A DNA stretch of 28,779 bases from an uncultured Clostridia bacterium (GCA_905236685.1 CAJOPD010000112.1:1-28779), one strand, 5' to 3'; counted from the stretch's first letter, positions 1-9,547 are shown. The notes: generated from the sequence alone by a model not told the origin. Made by a program: numbers and translations.

Positions 1-804
1 GAGCCGATTGAGGCGTCAATTTTGAGTAAGTCAATCGAAAACGCACAGAAAAATTTGGAAAGCCGTCATTTTGACGCAAGACGCCATGTTTTGCAGTATG
101 ACGAGGTTATGAATGAGCAGAGAAAAATCATCTACGCACAGCGCCAGATGGTTTTGGACGGCGAGGATATTTCAGGCACAATCAGGAATATGATTGAGGC
201 TACAATCGAATCGGCACTTGATGACTTTATCGGGATTACCGATATTCCTGAGAACTGGAACATAAAAGGAATTACCGAATTTGCTAACCAAAACTTTATG
301 GCAAACGGCGAATTTGAGATAAAATCAAGCGAGATTGATACGATAACAAAGGCGGATATACGGGAAAGGCTTTTAGATATCGCAAATAAGAGATATGAGG
401 AACAGTGCACGCTGTTCGGCGAAAATATGCGCGAGGTTGAGCGCGTAATGATGCTCCGCGTTGTCGATACGCTCTGGATGGACCACTTAGACGAGATGGA
501 GCATGTAAAGCGCGAAATCGGGCTTCGTGCATACGGTCAGCACGACCCCGTTGTCGAGTACAGAAATGTCGGCAGCGAGCTGTATGAGGGTATGCTCGAC
601 GCAATCAAGCGCGATACCGTAAAATATGTTCTGAGTGTAAAGCCAAAGCCGGAAATAAAGCGTGTTCAGGTAGCAAAACCGCTTGATACGGGCGGTGACG
701 GCTCGCTTTCCAAAAAGCCGGTAACAGCCAAAAAAACGCCGGGAAGAAATGACCCCTGCCCCTGTGGCAGCGGTAAAAAGTATAAGCATTGCTGCGGAAG
801 GTAG
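1..804 (+). CDS. secA: Protein translocase subunit SecA, C-terminal part (cut by window start)
   Basis: SecA is the cytoplasmic ATPase motor that pushes preproteins through the SecYEG channel. Frame 1 is open from base 1, beginning EPIEASILSKSIENAQKNLE, which matches the end of the second motor domain where SecA reads EPIE...AIENAQ..VE. The helical scaffold and wing follow (YDEVMNEQRKIIY, then VDTLWMDHLDEMEHVKREIGLRAYGQHDP, the latter highly typical). The protein ends with a lysine-rich linker and the zinc-binding SEC-C tail, GRNDPCPCGSGKKYKHCCGR, with the C-x-C-x8-C-C pattern. The 267 residues present are about a third of a usual SecA; the start lies upstream of the window. prfB begins 10 bases after the stop, the common secA-prfB order in Firmicutes. 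No frameshift is seen. Confidence 0.97.
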   Translation, partial: EPIEASILSKSIENAQKNLESRHFDARRHVLQYDEVMNEQRKIIYAQRQMVLDGEDISGTIRNMIEATIESALDDFIGITDIPENWNIKGITEFANQNFMANGEFEIKSSEIDTITKADIRERLLDIANKRYEEQCTLFGENMREVERVMMLRVVDTLWMDHLDEMEHVKREIGLRAYGQHDPVVEYRNVGSELYEGMLDAIKRDTVKYVLSVKPKPEIKRVQVAKPLDTGGDGSLSKKPVTAKKTPGRNDPCPCGSGKKYKHCCGR

Positions 805-814
805 AGAGGTCTTT

Positions 815-1936
815 ATGTTAGAGTATGAACAGTATAAGCAGGAGCTTTTAGGTCTTGAAAAGGCTATCTGCGACTTGGAAGCGTCCCTTGATATTTCAGG
901 CAAAAAGGAAAAAATCGCCGAGCTTGAAAAAGAGGCGGGAGCGCAGGATTTTTGGGACGATATGGAAAATTCCCAAAAGGTTTTGCAAAAAACCAAGCAG
1001 TTAAAGGACAAGGTTTCGGCATACGAAAATCTTAAAACGGCTTGGGAGGACGCGCTGGTTTTAATCGACCTTGCGAATGAGGAAAATGATGAAACTATGC
1101 TCCCCGAAGTAAAGAAAACAGCGGCGGAAATAGCGGATACGCTGGAAAAAATGACGCTTGAAACCCTGCTTTCAGGCAATTATGACAGGTGTAACGCCAT
1201 TATGACCTTCCACGCAGGCGCAGGCGGAACGGAGGCGCAGGACTGGGTGGAAATGCTGATGCGAATGTACCAGATGTATGCGCAAAAGAACGGTTATTCG
1301 GTTGAAACCATTGATATTCTGCCCGGTGATGACGCAGGCGTAAAAAGTGCGACAATTTCGATAAACGGGCTTAATGCATATGGATATTTGAAGGCGGAAA
1401 AGGGCGTTCACCGCTTGGTGAGAATATCGCCGTTTGACGCATCGGGAAGGCGCCATACCTCCTTTGCGTCCATAGAGGTTATGCCCGAAATAGATGATGA
1501 GATAGACATAACGATAAAACCTGAGGATATAAAGGTGGATACCTACCGTTCGTCAGGCGCGGGCGGTCAGCATATCAATAAAACTGACTCCGCGGTAAGA
1601 ATTACGCATATCCCGACAGGTATAGTAACATCTTGCCAGACACAGCGTTCGCAGCATCAGAATAAGGATTATGCTATGAAAATGTTGAAGGCAAAGCTTG
1701 CCGAAATTGCCGAACAGCAGCAGAAGGAAAAAATCGAGGATATAAAGGGCGTGCAGAAGGAAATCGCGTGGGGCAGCCAAATCCGCTCCTATGTTTTCCA
1801 CCCGTATAATCTGGTAAAAGACCATAGGACAGGCTATGAAATGGGCAATATCGGCGCGGTGATGGACGGCGACCTGAACGGATTTATCAATGCATACTTA
1901 AAAGCCGCAAGCTTAGGACAGCTTGAAGTGAAATAA
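815..1936 (+). CDS. prfB: Peptide chain release factor 2 (RF2), no programmed frameshift
   Basis: RF2 ends translation at UAA and UGA by triggering peptidyl-tRNA hydrolysis on the ribosome. The 373-residue protein has the codon-recognition tripeptide SPF (S205-F207) of RF2 rather than the PxT of RF1, and the catalytic GGQ at 250-252 (SSGAGGQHINKTDSAV). The N-terminus is the usual helical hairpin. The ATG at 815 is preferred over the in-frame upstream start at 749 because the latter lies inside secA and GAGAGG sits just before 815. Most RF2 genes carry an in-frame UGA near codon 25 read by +1 shifting; here the frame runs straight through that region (EKAICDLEASLD), so that autoregulation is absent. 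A strong hairpin terminator follows the stop. Confidence 0.96.
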   Translation: MLEYEQYKQELLGLEKAICDLEASLDISGKKEKIAELEKEAGAQDFWDDMENSQKVLQKTKQLKDKVSAYENLKTAWEDALVLIDLANEENDETMLPEVKKTAAEIADTLEKMTLETLLSGNYDRCNAIMTFHAGAGGTEAQDWVEMLMRMYQMYAQKNGYSVETIDILPGDDAGVKSATISINGLNAYGYLKAEKGVHRLVRISPFDASGRRHTSFASIEVMPEIDDEIDITIKPEDIKVDTYRSSGAGGQHINKTDSAVRITHIPTGIVTSCQTQRSQHQNKDYAMKMLKAKLAEIAEQQQKEKIEDIKGVQKEIAWGSQIRSYVFHPYNLVKDHRTGYEMGNIGAVMDGDLNGFINAYLKAASLGQLEVK

Positions 1937-1966
1937 AAATCGGTATTTATAAAATACCGATTTTTT
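1935..1966 (+). terminator. Rho-independent terminator after prfB
   Basis: A perfect stem (TCGGTATTT at 1940-1948 against AAATACCGA at 1952-1960, extended by flanking A/T pairs) has a 3-nt loop and is followed by six T. It touches the prfB stop codon and should end secA-prfB transcription. Confidence 0.9.
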
Positions 1967-2010
1967 GCATATTTAATAGGAAGAAAAATAAATATTTTAT
2001 AAAAAAGTCT

Positions 2011-2039
2011 TTGACAATCGGTAAATTTTGTAGTATGGT
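2011..2039 (+). promoter_or_regulatory. Sigma-A type promoter of the dprA-mnmA gene run
   Basis: TTGACA at 2011-2016 and TATGGT at 2034-2039 are separated by 17 bases, 37 bases upstream of the dprA GTG. It lies just after the prfB terminator, so it likely drives the following run of seven closely packed genes. Confidence 0.75.
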
Positions 2040-2075
2040 ATATAGGAAATGCTTATAATCGGGGGAGTAGTTTAA

Positions 2076-3239
2076 GTGGAAAAAGAACTGTATTGGTTAT
2101 GGCTCACAACAATTGAAGGCATCACGGGTTACGACATAACGGCGCTTTTGGAACGGTTTGAAACTGCTGAGGATATATTTAATTCAAAAAATTATGACGG
2201 AATAATAGGCATAAAATCCGCAGTAAAGTCAAAGCTTAAAGATAAAAGCCTTAAAAAAGCGGAAAAAGCGCTTTCTGACGCAAAATCTGTTGATGCAGAG
2301 GTCATAACCTTTGACAGCGTAAACTACCCCGACATTTTGAGATATACCGAAAACCCGCCCCATGTCCTTTACCTAAGGGGCGAAATGCCCAACTGGGACA
2401 GGCTTTTGATGATAGGCGTTGTCGGCACGCGTGACGCAACCGACTACGGTATCGCCGCAACAAAGAAAATCTGTACCGAGCTTGCGGAAAACGGCGTAAC
2501 TGTCGTAAGCGGTATGGCAAGGGGAATTGACGCGGTAGCGGCGCGCTCGGCGATTATGGCGGGCGGAAAAACAATAGCGGTTTTGGGCTGCGGCGTTGAA
2601 AGCGCATACCCGCCCGAAAATCAGGCGCTTATGAACGATATTATTAAAAACGGCGCGGTAATAAGCGAGTATCCGATAGGCTCTTTGCCTTTAAAAACGC
2701 ATTTTCCCGAAAGGAACAGGATAATAAGCGGTCTTTCGAGGGGCGTTTTGGTGACAGAGGCGCCAAAACGGAGCGGAGCATTGATTACCGCAAGATATGC
2801 CGTTGATAACGGACGGGATTTGTTCTCAGTCCCGGGCAGTATCTTCAAGGACTTTTGTGCAGGTACAAATATGCTTCTGGGAACGGGAGCGAAGGCGGTA
2901 ACCTCGGGGCAGGATATTCTGGACGAATACACCTATGAAATCGAGCGTCTTAAAATAGAAAAGCCTAAGAAAAATGTGTTTCGCACAATAATAGGCAGCG
3001 GGTCCGAGAAAAAGGTTAATAACGAAATGAGCATTTCGATAAACGACAGAAAGTACCAATCGCTTTCGGAGGACGAAAAGTCGATTGCAGAGCTTCTTAT
3101 TGAGGCAAATATGCATATTGACGAGATAAAAAGGCGGAGCGGAATAGATATTCCAAAACTGACGCCGATACTTTCGATGCTGGAATTCGGCGGCTATATA
3201 AAAAAGCTTCCCGGCAATTACTATAAACTTAACATTTGA
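2076..3239 (+). CDS. dprA: DNA processing protein DprA
   Basis: DprA binds incoming single-stranded DNA and loads RecA during natural transformation; it is kept in many bacteria not known to be competent. The protein has 387 residues. An N-terminal helical (SAM-like) region is followed by the Rossmann-like core with GTRDATDYG, SGMARGIDAVAARSAI, AVLGCGVESAYPPEN, ISEYPIG, HFPERNRIISGLSRG and SGALITARYAVD, all diagnostic of the DprA/Smf family. The last 60 or so residues look like the winged-helix DML1-type domain. The start is GTG with GGGGGAG at 2061-2067, 8 bases upstream. It is the first gene after a promoter and lies 11 bases before topA, a common Firmicutes pair. Confidence 0.95.
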   Translation: MEKELYWLWLTTIEGITGYDITALLERFETAEDIFNSKNYDGIIGIKSAVKSKLKDKSLKKAEKALSDAKSVDAEVITFDSVNYPDILRYTENPPHVLYLRGEMPNWDRLLMIGVVGTRDATDYGIAATKKICTELAENGVTVVSGMARGIDAVAARSAIMAGGKTIAVLGCGVESAYPPENQALMNDIIKNGAVISEYPIGSLPLKTHFPERNRIISGLSRGVLVTEAPKRSGALITARYAVDNGRDLFSVPGSIFKDFCAGTNMLLGTGAKAVTSGQDILDEYTYEIERLKIEKPKKNVFRTIIGSGSEKKVNNEMSISINDRKYQSLSEDEKSIAELLIEANMHIDEIKRRSGIDIPKLTPILSMLEFGGYIKKLPGNYYKLNI

Positions 3240-3250
3240 TGGAGGAGCAT

Positions 3251-5323
3251 ATGAAACTTCTTATAGTGGAATCACCCGCAAAGGCAGGTACCATAAAAAA
3301 ATATCTGGGAAAGGACTATGAGGTTGCCGCATCTATGGGGCATATTATCGACCTTCCCAAAAGCCAGCTCGGAGTAGATGTGGAAAACAACTTTGAGCCT
3401 AAATATATAACAATCCGCGGAAAAGGCGACCTTTTAACCAAGCTCAAAAAGACGGCAAAGGCGGCAGACACCGTGTATCTTGCAACCGACCCTGACCGCG
3501 AGGGAGAGGCGATAAGCTGGCATCTTGCGACCGTTTTGGGAATACCCGAAAAATCGGCTTGCCGTGTCACATTTAACGAGATAACCAAAAATGCGGTAAA
3601 AGCATCTATCAAAGAACCGCGCAAGATTGATATGGACCTGGTGAACGCCCAGCAGGCGCGCAGAATTTTGGATAGAGTTGTGGGCTATAAAATAAGCCCT
3701 ATTTTGTGGGAAAAGGTGAAAAGAGGACTTTCCGCAGGCAGAGTGCAGTCGGTTGCGACAAGAATGATTTGCGACCGCGAAGATGAGATTGAAAACTTTG
3801 AGCCCAAGGAGTTCTGGACGGTGGAGGCTCTTTTAAAGCACGGCAAAAAGGAATTTACCGCAAAATATTACGGCGAAAACGGCAGGGAAGCCGAGCTTTC
3901 GTGCCGTGAGGACGCCGAAAAGATTAAAAATGATGTGACGGCGCTCACAGTAAAATCGGTCAAAATCGGGGATATAACCAAAAATCCGCCCCCGCCCTTT
4001 ACTACAAGTACGCTGCAACAGGACGCGTCAAGAAAGCTGGGCTTTGCAACGGCGAAAACTATGCAAACGGCGCAGACGCTCTATGAAGGTGTAAATATCG
4101 GCGGAAAATACGGGTCTGTCGGTTTAATAACCTATATGAGAACAGACTCTTTAAGGATTTCGGCTGAGGCGCAGAAAGAGGCAATAGCGTATCTTTCCGC
4201 AAATTTCGGCAAGGAATATGTAAAGCCGAGGCAGTATAAAACGGGCAGAAACGCACAGGACGCTCACGAGGCAATCCGCCCGACGAGTATAAATATTCTG
4301 CCGGACGCTATACGCGATAAGCTGTCAAACGACCAGTATAAGCTGTATAAGCTCATATGGGAGCGGTTTGCGGCAAGCCAGATGGCGTCGGCACTGTATG
4401 AAACGCAAAATGCAGTTTTGGAAAGCGGAACGCATACCTTCCGTGCAAACGGCTCTAAGCTCTTGTTCAAGGGCTTTATGAGCGTGTATCAGGAGGGGAG
4501 CGATGAGGCAAAGGATAAGGATAAGGCACTTCCTGAAATAAAGGCAGGCGAGGTTTCGGAGGTTTCGGAAATTGAAGCAAACCAGCACTTTACAAAACCG
4601 CCCGCACGCTATACCGAGGCGGCTTTGGTGCACGCTTTGGAGAAAAACGGCATAGGCAGACCGAGTACCTACGCTCCCACGATTACTACGATTATATCGA
4701 GGGGCTATGTTCGCCGTGTCAAAAAACAGCTTGTTCCGACAGAGCTTGGCAGGATAACGACCGATATTATGAAAAATCATTTTGAGGATATTGTAGATAT
4801 TGAGTTCACCGCCGATATGGAAAAAAAGCTTGACGAGGTTGAGGACGGCAAGCTTTCGTGGGTGTCCGTTTTGTCGGAATTTTATCCCGAATTTGAAAGC
4901 AATCTGGAAAAAGCCCAAAAAGCAATAGAAAAGGTGAAGATTAAAGACGAGGAATCAGATGTCGTGTGCGATAAATGCGGAAGAAAAATGGTTTATAAGA
5001 TAGGCAAATTCGGAAAATTTTTGGCTTGCCCGGGGTATCCGGAATGTAAAAACACAATGTCGATAAGGAACGAAACGGGCGTAAAATGTCCAAAATGTAA
5101 CGGCGAAATTTTGGTTAAAAAGACCAGAAAGGGCAAGAACTATTACGGCTGTGAAAATAACCCCAAATGTGACTTTATGGTATGGGATAAACCGCTCAAA
5201 AATGAAGTATGTCCTATGTGTAACGGGATATTGTTGGAGCGAAAGGGCAGAAATTCCAAGATTTATTGCATAAATGAAAAATGCGGCTATGAGAAAAAGC
5301 CCGAAAGGAAATCGGCAAAATGA
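3251..5323 (+). CDS. topA: DNA topoisomerase I
   Basis: Type IA topoisomerase, which relaxes negative supercoils through a transient 5'-phosphotyrosine link. The 690 residues show an N-terminal Toprim domain (LLIVESPAKAGTIKKYLG, with E7, and DPDREGE at 80-86), the catalytic tyrosine Y295 in TYMRTDS, and a typical AHEAIRPT motif. Three C-terminal zinc ribbons start near residue 573 (CDKC...C, CPKC...C, CPMC...C), the full set expected of the E. coli-like enzyme. The ATG at 3251 follows GGAGG at 3241-3245; the in-frame start 15 bases earlier has no such site. The stop overlaps the trmFO start as ATGA, indicating translational coupling. Confidence 0.97.
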   Translation: MKLLIVESPAKAGTIKKYLGKDYEVAASMGHIIDLPKSQLGVDVENNFEPKYITIRGKGDLLTKLKKTAKAADTVYLATDPDREGEAISWHLATVLGIPEKSACRVTFNEITKNAVKASIKEPRKIDMDLVNAQQARRILDRVVGYKISPILWEKVKRGLSAGRVQSVATRMICDREDEIENFEPKEFWTVEALLKHGKKEFTAKYYGENGREAELSCREDAEKIKNDVTALTVKSVKIGDITKNPPPPFTTSTLQQDASRKLGFATAKTMQTAQTLYEGVNIGGKYGSVGLITYMRTDSLRISAEAQKEAIAYLSANFGKEYVKPRQYKTGRNAQDAHEAIRPTSINILPDAIRDKLSNDQYKLYKLIWERFAASQMASALYETQNAVLESGTHTFRANGSKLLFKGFMSVYQEGSDEAKDKDKALPEIKAGEVSEVSEIEANQHFTKPPARYTEAALVHALEKNGIGRPSTYAPTITTIISRGYVRRVKKQLVPTELGRITTDIMKNHFEDIVDIEFTADMEKKLDEVEDGKLSWVSVLSEFYPEFESNLEKAQKAIEKVKIKDEESDVVCDKCGRKMVYKIGKFGKFLACPGYPECKNTMSIRNETGVKCPKCNGEILVKKTRKGKNYYGCENNPKCDFMVWDKPLKNEVCPMCNGILLERKGRNSKIYCINEKCGYEKKPERKSAK

Positions 5324-6630
5324 CAGTTCGTGTAATAGGCGCAGGTCTTGCGGGCTGTGAGGCGGCTTGGCAGCTTGCAAAAAGAGGAATAGCTGTCGAG
5401 CTTTACGAGATGAAACCGAAAAAGTATTCACCTGCTCATAAAAGCGCAGATTTTTGCGAGCTTGTATGCTCCAATTCATTAAAAGCTGAAAGAATAGAAA
5501 ACGCCTGCGGTCTTTTGAAGGCGGAAATGCGGCTTTTTGACTCGGTTGTAATGCGCGCGGCAGATGCCGCAAAGGTGGCGGCAGGCGGTGCTTTTGCGGT
5601 GGACAGGGATATTTTTTCCAAAACGGCGACAAAGCTTATCCGTGAAAATCCGCTTATCACCGTAATAAATGATGAAGTAACGCAAATAGACGCAAATATT
5701 CCTACAATAATCGCAACGGGTCCGCTCACCTCCGAGGCACTTGCAGGGGAAATCTCGCGGCTTACGGGAAGCGAAGGGCTGTACTTTTTTGATGCGGCGG
5801 CGCCGATAGTGGAAAAGGACAGTATTGATATGGACAAGGTCTTTTACGGGTCAAGATACGGGCGCGGAACGGACGACTATATAAACTGTCCTATGACAAA
5901 GGCGGAATATGACGCATTTTATAACGAGCTGATAAGCGCGGAAACGGCACCGCTTGAAGATTTTGAGGGCGCGGAAGTTTTTGAAGGCTGTATGCCGGTT
6001 GAGGTTATGGCAAAACGAGGCGAAAAAACCCTCCTTTTCGGACCGTTAAAGCCTGTCGGGCTGGTTAATCCGAAAACGGAAAAAGACGACAGCTATGCCG
6101 TTGTCCAGCTTAGGCAGGATAACCGCGAGGGAACGCTTTATAATATGGTGGGTTTTCAGACCAACTTAAAATGGGGCGAGCAAAAGCGGGTATTTTCAAT
6201 GATACCGGGGCTTGAAAATGCCGAATTTGTCCGCTACGGTGTTATGCACAGAAACACATATCTGGACGCACCCCGTGTGCTTAACAGGTACTACCAAATG
6301 AAAAATAGCGAAAATATCTTTTTTGCAGGACAGATTACGGGCGTTGAAGGTTATGTGGAGTCCGCATCATCGGGCATTTTGGCAGGTTTTAATATGGCAA
6401 AAAAGCTTTTGGGCGAGCCGTTTTTTGAGCCTGATAAAAGGACTGCGATAGGTGCGCTTCCGCTTTACATAAGCGATGAGTCGATAAAAAAATTACAGCC
6501 TATGAACGCAAATTTCGGGATAATTAAATCCCTTGATTTTAAAGTAAGAAATAAACAGGAGCGCTATTTAAAAATTGCGGAAAGAGCGCTTGAAACGGTA
6601 AAAAATGCACTCAGCGAGGAGAAAATATGA
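5320..6630 (+). CDS. trmFO: Methylenetetrahydrofolate-tRNA-(uracil-5-)-methyltransferase TrmFO
   Basis: TrmFO makes 5-methyluridine at position 54 of tRNA using methylenetetrahydrofolate and FAD. The 436-residue protein opens with the FAD-binding GAGLAG motif (7-12) and the family-typical sequence YEMKP...SPAHKS and FCELVCSNSLK. Further signatures are GCMPVEVMAKRG, TLLFGPLKPVGL, QLRQDN, MVGFQTNLKWGEQKRV and FFAGQITGVEGYVES, and the length is normal. It overlaps topA by ATGA, and its stop overlaps the argS start by 4 bases (ATGA). The topA-trmFO pairing is a well-known Firmicutes arrangement. Nothing unusual is seen. Confidence 0.97.
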   Translation: MTVRVIGAGLAGCEAAWQLAKRGIAVELYEMKPKKYSPAHKSADFCELVCSNSLKAERIENACGLLKAEMRLFDSVVMRAADAAKVAAGGAFAVDRDIFSKTATKLIRENPLITVINDEVTQIDANIPTIIATGPLTSEALAGEISRLTGSEGLYFFDAAAPIVEKDSIDMDKVFYGSRYGRGTDDYINCPMTKAEYDAFYNELISAETAPLEDFEGAEVFEGCMPVEVMAKRGEKTLLFGPLKPVGLVNPKTEKDDSYAVVQLRQDNREGTLYNMVGFQTNLKWGEQKRVFSMIPGLENAEFVRYGVMHRNTYLDAPRVLNRYYQMKNSENIFFAGQITGVEGYVESASSGILAGFNMAKKLLGEPFFEPDKRTAIGALPLYISDESIKKLQPMNANFGIIKSLDFKVRNKQERYLKIAERALETVKNALSEEKI

Positions 6631-8324
6631 ACTATAAAGAATATACGGCAAATAGAATATCGGAGCTTTGCGGGCTTCCCTTGGAGGAAGTATCAAAGCT
6701 TATTGAAACACCGCCCGAGCAAAAGCTGGGCGACTTGGCATTTCCGTGCTTTTCGCTTGCGAAAGCTATGCGCAAAGCCCCGCAGATAATAGCAAAAGAG
6801 CTTTCGGAAAAGTTTTCGGGGGATAGGTACATAGAAAATGCCGAAGCTGTCGGTGGGTATCTTAACTTTTTCTATAACAGGGCGGAATTTACAAAGGATA
6901 TTGTGAATGAGGTTTTGGAAAAGGGCGAAGATTACGGAAAAAGCAGTATGGGCGGGGGAAAGACCGTATTGGTGGAATATTCCTCTCCCAATATCGCAAA
7001 ACCCTTCCATATAGGGCACCTTTTTACGACTGCGCTGGGACATTCGCTTGCCCGAATTTATGAATTTTTGGGCTATGATGTAAAAAGGCTCAATCATCTG
7101 GGCGACTGGGGCACGCAGTTCGGAAAGCTGATATGTGCATATAAGCTCTGGGGCGATGATGAGGCTATTGAAAAGGACGCGATAGGCGAGCTTTTAAAAA
7201 TATATGTAAAATTTCACGAAGAAGCGGAGAAAAATCCCGAGCTTGAAGATACGGCAAGGGAGCATTTCAAGCGTTTGGAGGACGGCGAAGAAGAGGAAGT
7301 AAGACTTTGGCAGAAATTCCGCGATTTAAGCTTAAAGGAATTTAAAAGGGTTTACGATATGCTGGGCGTTGATTTTGACTCTTATAACGGCGAAAGCTTT
7401 TATTCCGATAAAATGCCCGAAGTTGTAGAGATTTTAAGGGATAAAGGACTTTTAACCGAGAGCGACGGAGCGAAGGTGGTGGATCTTGCCGAGCTTAATA
7501 TCCCGCCTTGCATAATTTTGAAATCGGACGGAGCTACAATATACGCAACCCGCGATATAGCGGCGGCGCTTTACAGACACAGAACTTATGATTTTTATAA
7601 AAATATATATGTTGTAGGAACGGCGCAGGCACTTCATTTTCAGCAGATTTTTTCGGTAATGAAAAAGGCAGGCTGGGACTGGGCGGAGGGCTGTGAGCAT
7701 GTGAATTTCGGCTTGGTAAAATTCCCCGACAAAAAGCTTTCAACCCGTCACGGCGATGTCGTGTTTTTGGAAGATGTGTTAAATGAATCGGTAAGCAAAA
7801 CACTCGATATAATCACAAAAAATACACCGCAAATGGAGAATAAAGAGGAAGTTTCCAAAAAGGTCGGTATCGGCGCGGTTTTATACACCTTCCTCAAAAA
7901 TTCAAGGGAGAAGGATATAGTTTTCAGCTGGGACACTATGCTTGACTTTGACGGCGAATCTGCGCCTTATGTTCAGTATAGCTATGCAAGAGGCAGAAGC
8001 ATTTTGCGACGGGCGGGAGATACGGAAAAAACTGCTGACTTCTCATCTGTCACATCTGATGAGGAATATGCCTTGGTGACAATGCTTTCCGGCTTTTATG
8101 ATGCGGCGGCATTGGCGGCGGAAAAAAACGAGCCGTTTTATGTAAACCGCTATGTTACTAATCTGGCAAGACAGTTTAATAAGTTTTATGTTTCCTGTCC
8201 GATTTTAAAGGACGGAATACCAGAGGAAGTAAAAAATGCACGGCTTAATATAGTGGAAGCAGTTTGTACGGTCATAAAATCGGCGCTGTTCCTTTTAGGA
8301 ATAGAAACAGTCGAAAATATGTAA
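6627..8324 (+). CDS. argS: Arginyl-tRNA synthetase
   Basis: Class I synthetase charging tRNA-Arg. The 565-residue protein has the N-terminal additional domain of ArgRS, then YSSPNIAKPFHIGHL with HIGH at 128-131, NHLGDWGTQFGKL (an ArgRS hallmark), and a KLSTRHG sequence standing in for KMSKS, which is commonly degenerate in ArgRS. The C-terminal half carries the DALR anticodon-binding helices (VQYSYARGRSILRR, YVNRYVTNLARQFNKFY). The ATG overlaps the trmFO stop; a GAGGAG sequence ends 6 bases upstream. The next gene follows after 19 bases. Confidence 0.97.
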   Translation: MNYKEYTANRISELCGLPLEEVSKLIETPPEQKLGDLAFPCFSLAKAMRKAPQIIAKELSEKFSGDRYIENAEAVGGYLNFFYNRAEFTKDIVNEVLEKGEDYGKSSMGGGKTVLVEYSSPNIAKPFHIGHLFTTALGHSLARIYEFLGYDVKRLNHLGDWGTQFGKLICAYKLWGDDEAIEKDAIGELLKIYVKFHEEAEKNPELEDTAREHFKRLEDGEEEEVRLWQKFRDLSLKEFKRVYDMLGVDFDSYNGESFYSDKMPEVVEILRDKGLLTESDGAKVVDLAELNIPPCIILKSDGATIYATRDIAAALYRHRTYDFYKNIYVVGTAQALHFQQIFSVMKKAGWDWAEGCEHVNFGLVKFPDKKLSTRHGDVVFLEDVLNESVSKTLDIITKNTPQMENKEEVSKKVGIGAVLYTFLKNSREKDIVFSWDTMLDFDGESAPYVQYSYARGRSILRRAGDTEKTADFSSVTSDEEYALVTMLSGFYDAAALAAEKNEPFYVNRYVTNLARQFNKFYVSCPILKDGIPEEVKNARLNIVEAVCTVIKSALFLLGIETVENM

Positions 8325-8343
8325 CAGGAAGGGAAGATAAGGT

Positions 8344-8598
8344 ATGGAAAACAGGGTTGCTTTAATAGGAATAGTTGTGGAAAATTTTGATGAAGTAGGG
8401 GGGCTTAACGCTCTTTTGCACGAATATGCAGACTACATAATAGGCAGAATGGGACTTCCTTATAAAAAGCGCGGGGTGTCCATTATCAGCGTTGCGGTTG
8501 ACGCACCGCAAGATGTAATAAACGCTTTGTCGGGTAAAATCGGCAAGCTTTCGGGCGTAACATCAAAGACGGTTTACGCAAAACTTGATGAAGAATAA
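8344..8598 (+). CDS. TM1266-family small regulator (putative iron-only hydrogenase system regulator)
   Basis: This 84-residue protein resembles the TM1266 family, small ferredoxin-like-fold proteins related to the C-terminal domain of NikR and proposed to regulate [FeFe] hydrogenase genes. Seen directly are MENRVALIGIVVENFDEV, a central helix ending in GRMGLPYKKRGVSIISVAVDA, and GKLSGVTSKTVYAKL, the pattern usual for the family. No DNA-binding helix is present, so it probably acts as a ligand sensor or partner rather than as a classical repressor. It sits 19 bases after argS and 10 before manA, so it is probably in the same operon. No hydrogenase gene lies in the window, so the regulatory role is family knowledge only. 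Confidence 0.72.
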   Translation: MENRVALIGIVVENFDEVGGLNALLHEYADYIIGRMGLPYKKRGVSIISVAVDAPQDVINALSGKIGKLSGVTSKTVYAKLDEE

Positions 8599-8608
8599 GG
8601 AGAAAACT

Positions 8609-9547
8609 ATGAACCTATCACCAGTAAAGCTTTCGCCTGTATGTAAGGACTATATATGGGGCGGAACAAGGCTTAAAACGGAGTTTAAAAAGGGCACAAA
8701 TCTTGACAAGGTGGCGGAAAGCTGGGAGCTTTCGGCACATAAGGACGGCGAAAGCATAATATCGGGAGGAGCGTTTAATTCTCTTCCGTTTTCGCAGTAT
8801 ATTGAAAAAAACGGCAAAGAATGTATCGGCAAAAATGCTGAAAAATTTGAGTTTTTCCCGATTTTGATAAAGCTTATTGATGCTGCCGATAACCTTTCTG
8901 TTCAGGTTCACCCGTCTGATGAGTACGCCTTAAAAAATGAGGGCGAATACGGAAAAACAGAGATGTGGTATGTTGTGGACTGTGCAAAGGACGCATTTTT
9001 GTATTACGGATTTTCAAAAAAAATAACAAAGGAAGAATTTAAAGAGCGTATCGAAAACAATACGCTTTTGGAAGTGTTGAATAAAGTCAATATTAAAAAG
9101 GGCGATGTCTTTTTTATCGAGTCGGGTACAATCCACGCAATCGGTAAGGGTGCGTTTATATGTGAAGTGCAGCAGAATTCCAATAAAACCTACCGTGTAT
9201 ATGATTATGACCGCCGTGACAAAAACGGAAACGCAAGAGAACTGCATATTGAAAAGGCGCTTGATGTAACTAACCTTGCACCAAATATGGAGTATAAAAC
9301 AGACAGCCCGAAAATACTTGCAAAATGCAAGTATTTCACGGTCACAAAATTTAAGTGTAAGGATAGGGGCGAAATTGAGCTTAGCAAGGACTGTTTCCGT
9401 TCGGTTGTTGTGCTTTCGGGAAAAGCAACGCTTGCCGTCGGGGATATAAAACTCGATATAGAAAAGGGCGACAGCGTATTTATTCCCGCGCAGGACGGCA
9501 CTGCAAAGGTGTGCGGCGAGTGCGAAGCAATAGTTTCTTATGTTTAA
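8609..9547 (+). CDS. manA: Mannose-6-phosphate isomerase, class I
   Basis: Zinc enzyme that interconverts mannose-6-phosphate and fructose-6-phosphate. The 312-residue protein is of the short Firmicutes type. It opens with LSPVCKDYIWGGTRLK and carries the metal ligands expected of the family: Q99 and H101 in SVQVHPSDEYA, E118 in KTEMWYVVD and H176 in SGTIHAIGKGAFICEVQQ. YRVYDYDRRDKNGNARELH follows as usual, and the C-terminus is a second cupin. The start at 8609 is chosen because AAGGAG lies 6 bases upstream; an in-frame ATG at 8585 sits inside the preceding gene. Confidence 0.93.
   Translation: MNLSPVKLSPVCKDYIWGGTRLKTEFKKGTNLDKVAESWELSAHKDGESIISGGAFNSLPFSQYIEKNGKECIGKNAEKFEFFPILIKLIDAADNLSVQVHPSDEYALKNEGEYGKTEMWYVVDCAKDAFLYYGFSKKITKEEFKERIENNTLLEVLNKVNIKKGDVFFIESGTIHAIGKGAFICEVQQNSNKTYRVYDYDRRDKNGNARELHIEKALDVTNLAPNMEYKTDSPKILAKCKYFTVTKFKCKDRGEIELSKDCFRSVVVLSGKATLAVGDIKLDIEKGDSVFIPAQDGTAKVCGECEAIVSYV

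Noticed and set aside
487..1179. Long - strand frame across secA and prfB
   Set aside because: It is antisense to two certain genes, has no ribosome site and its product shows no family features.
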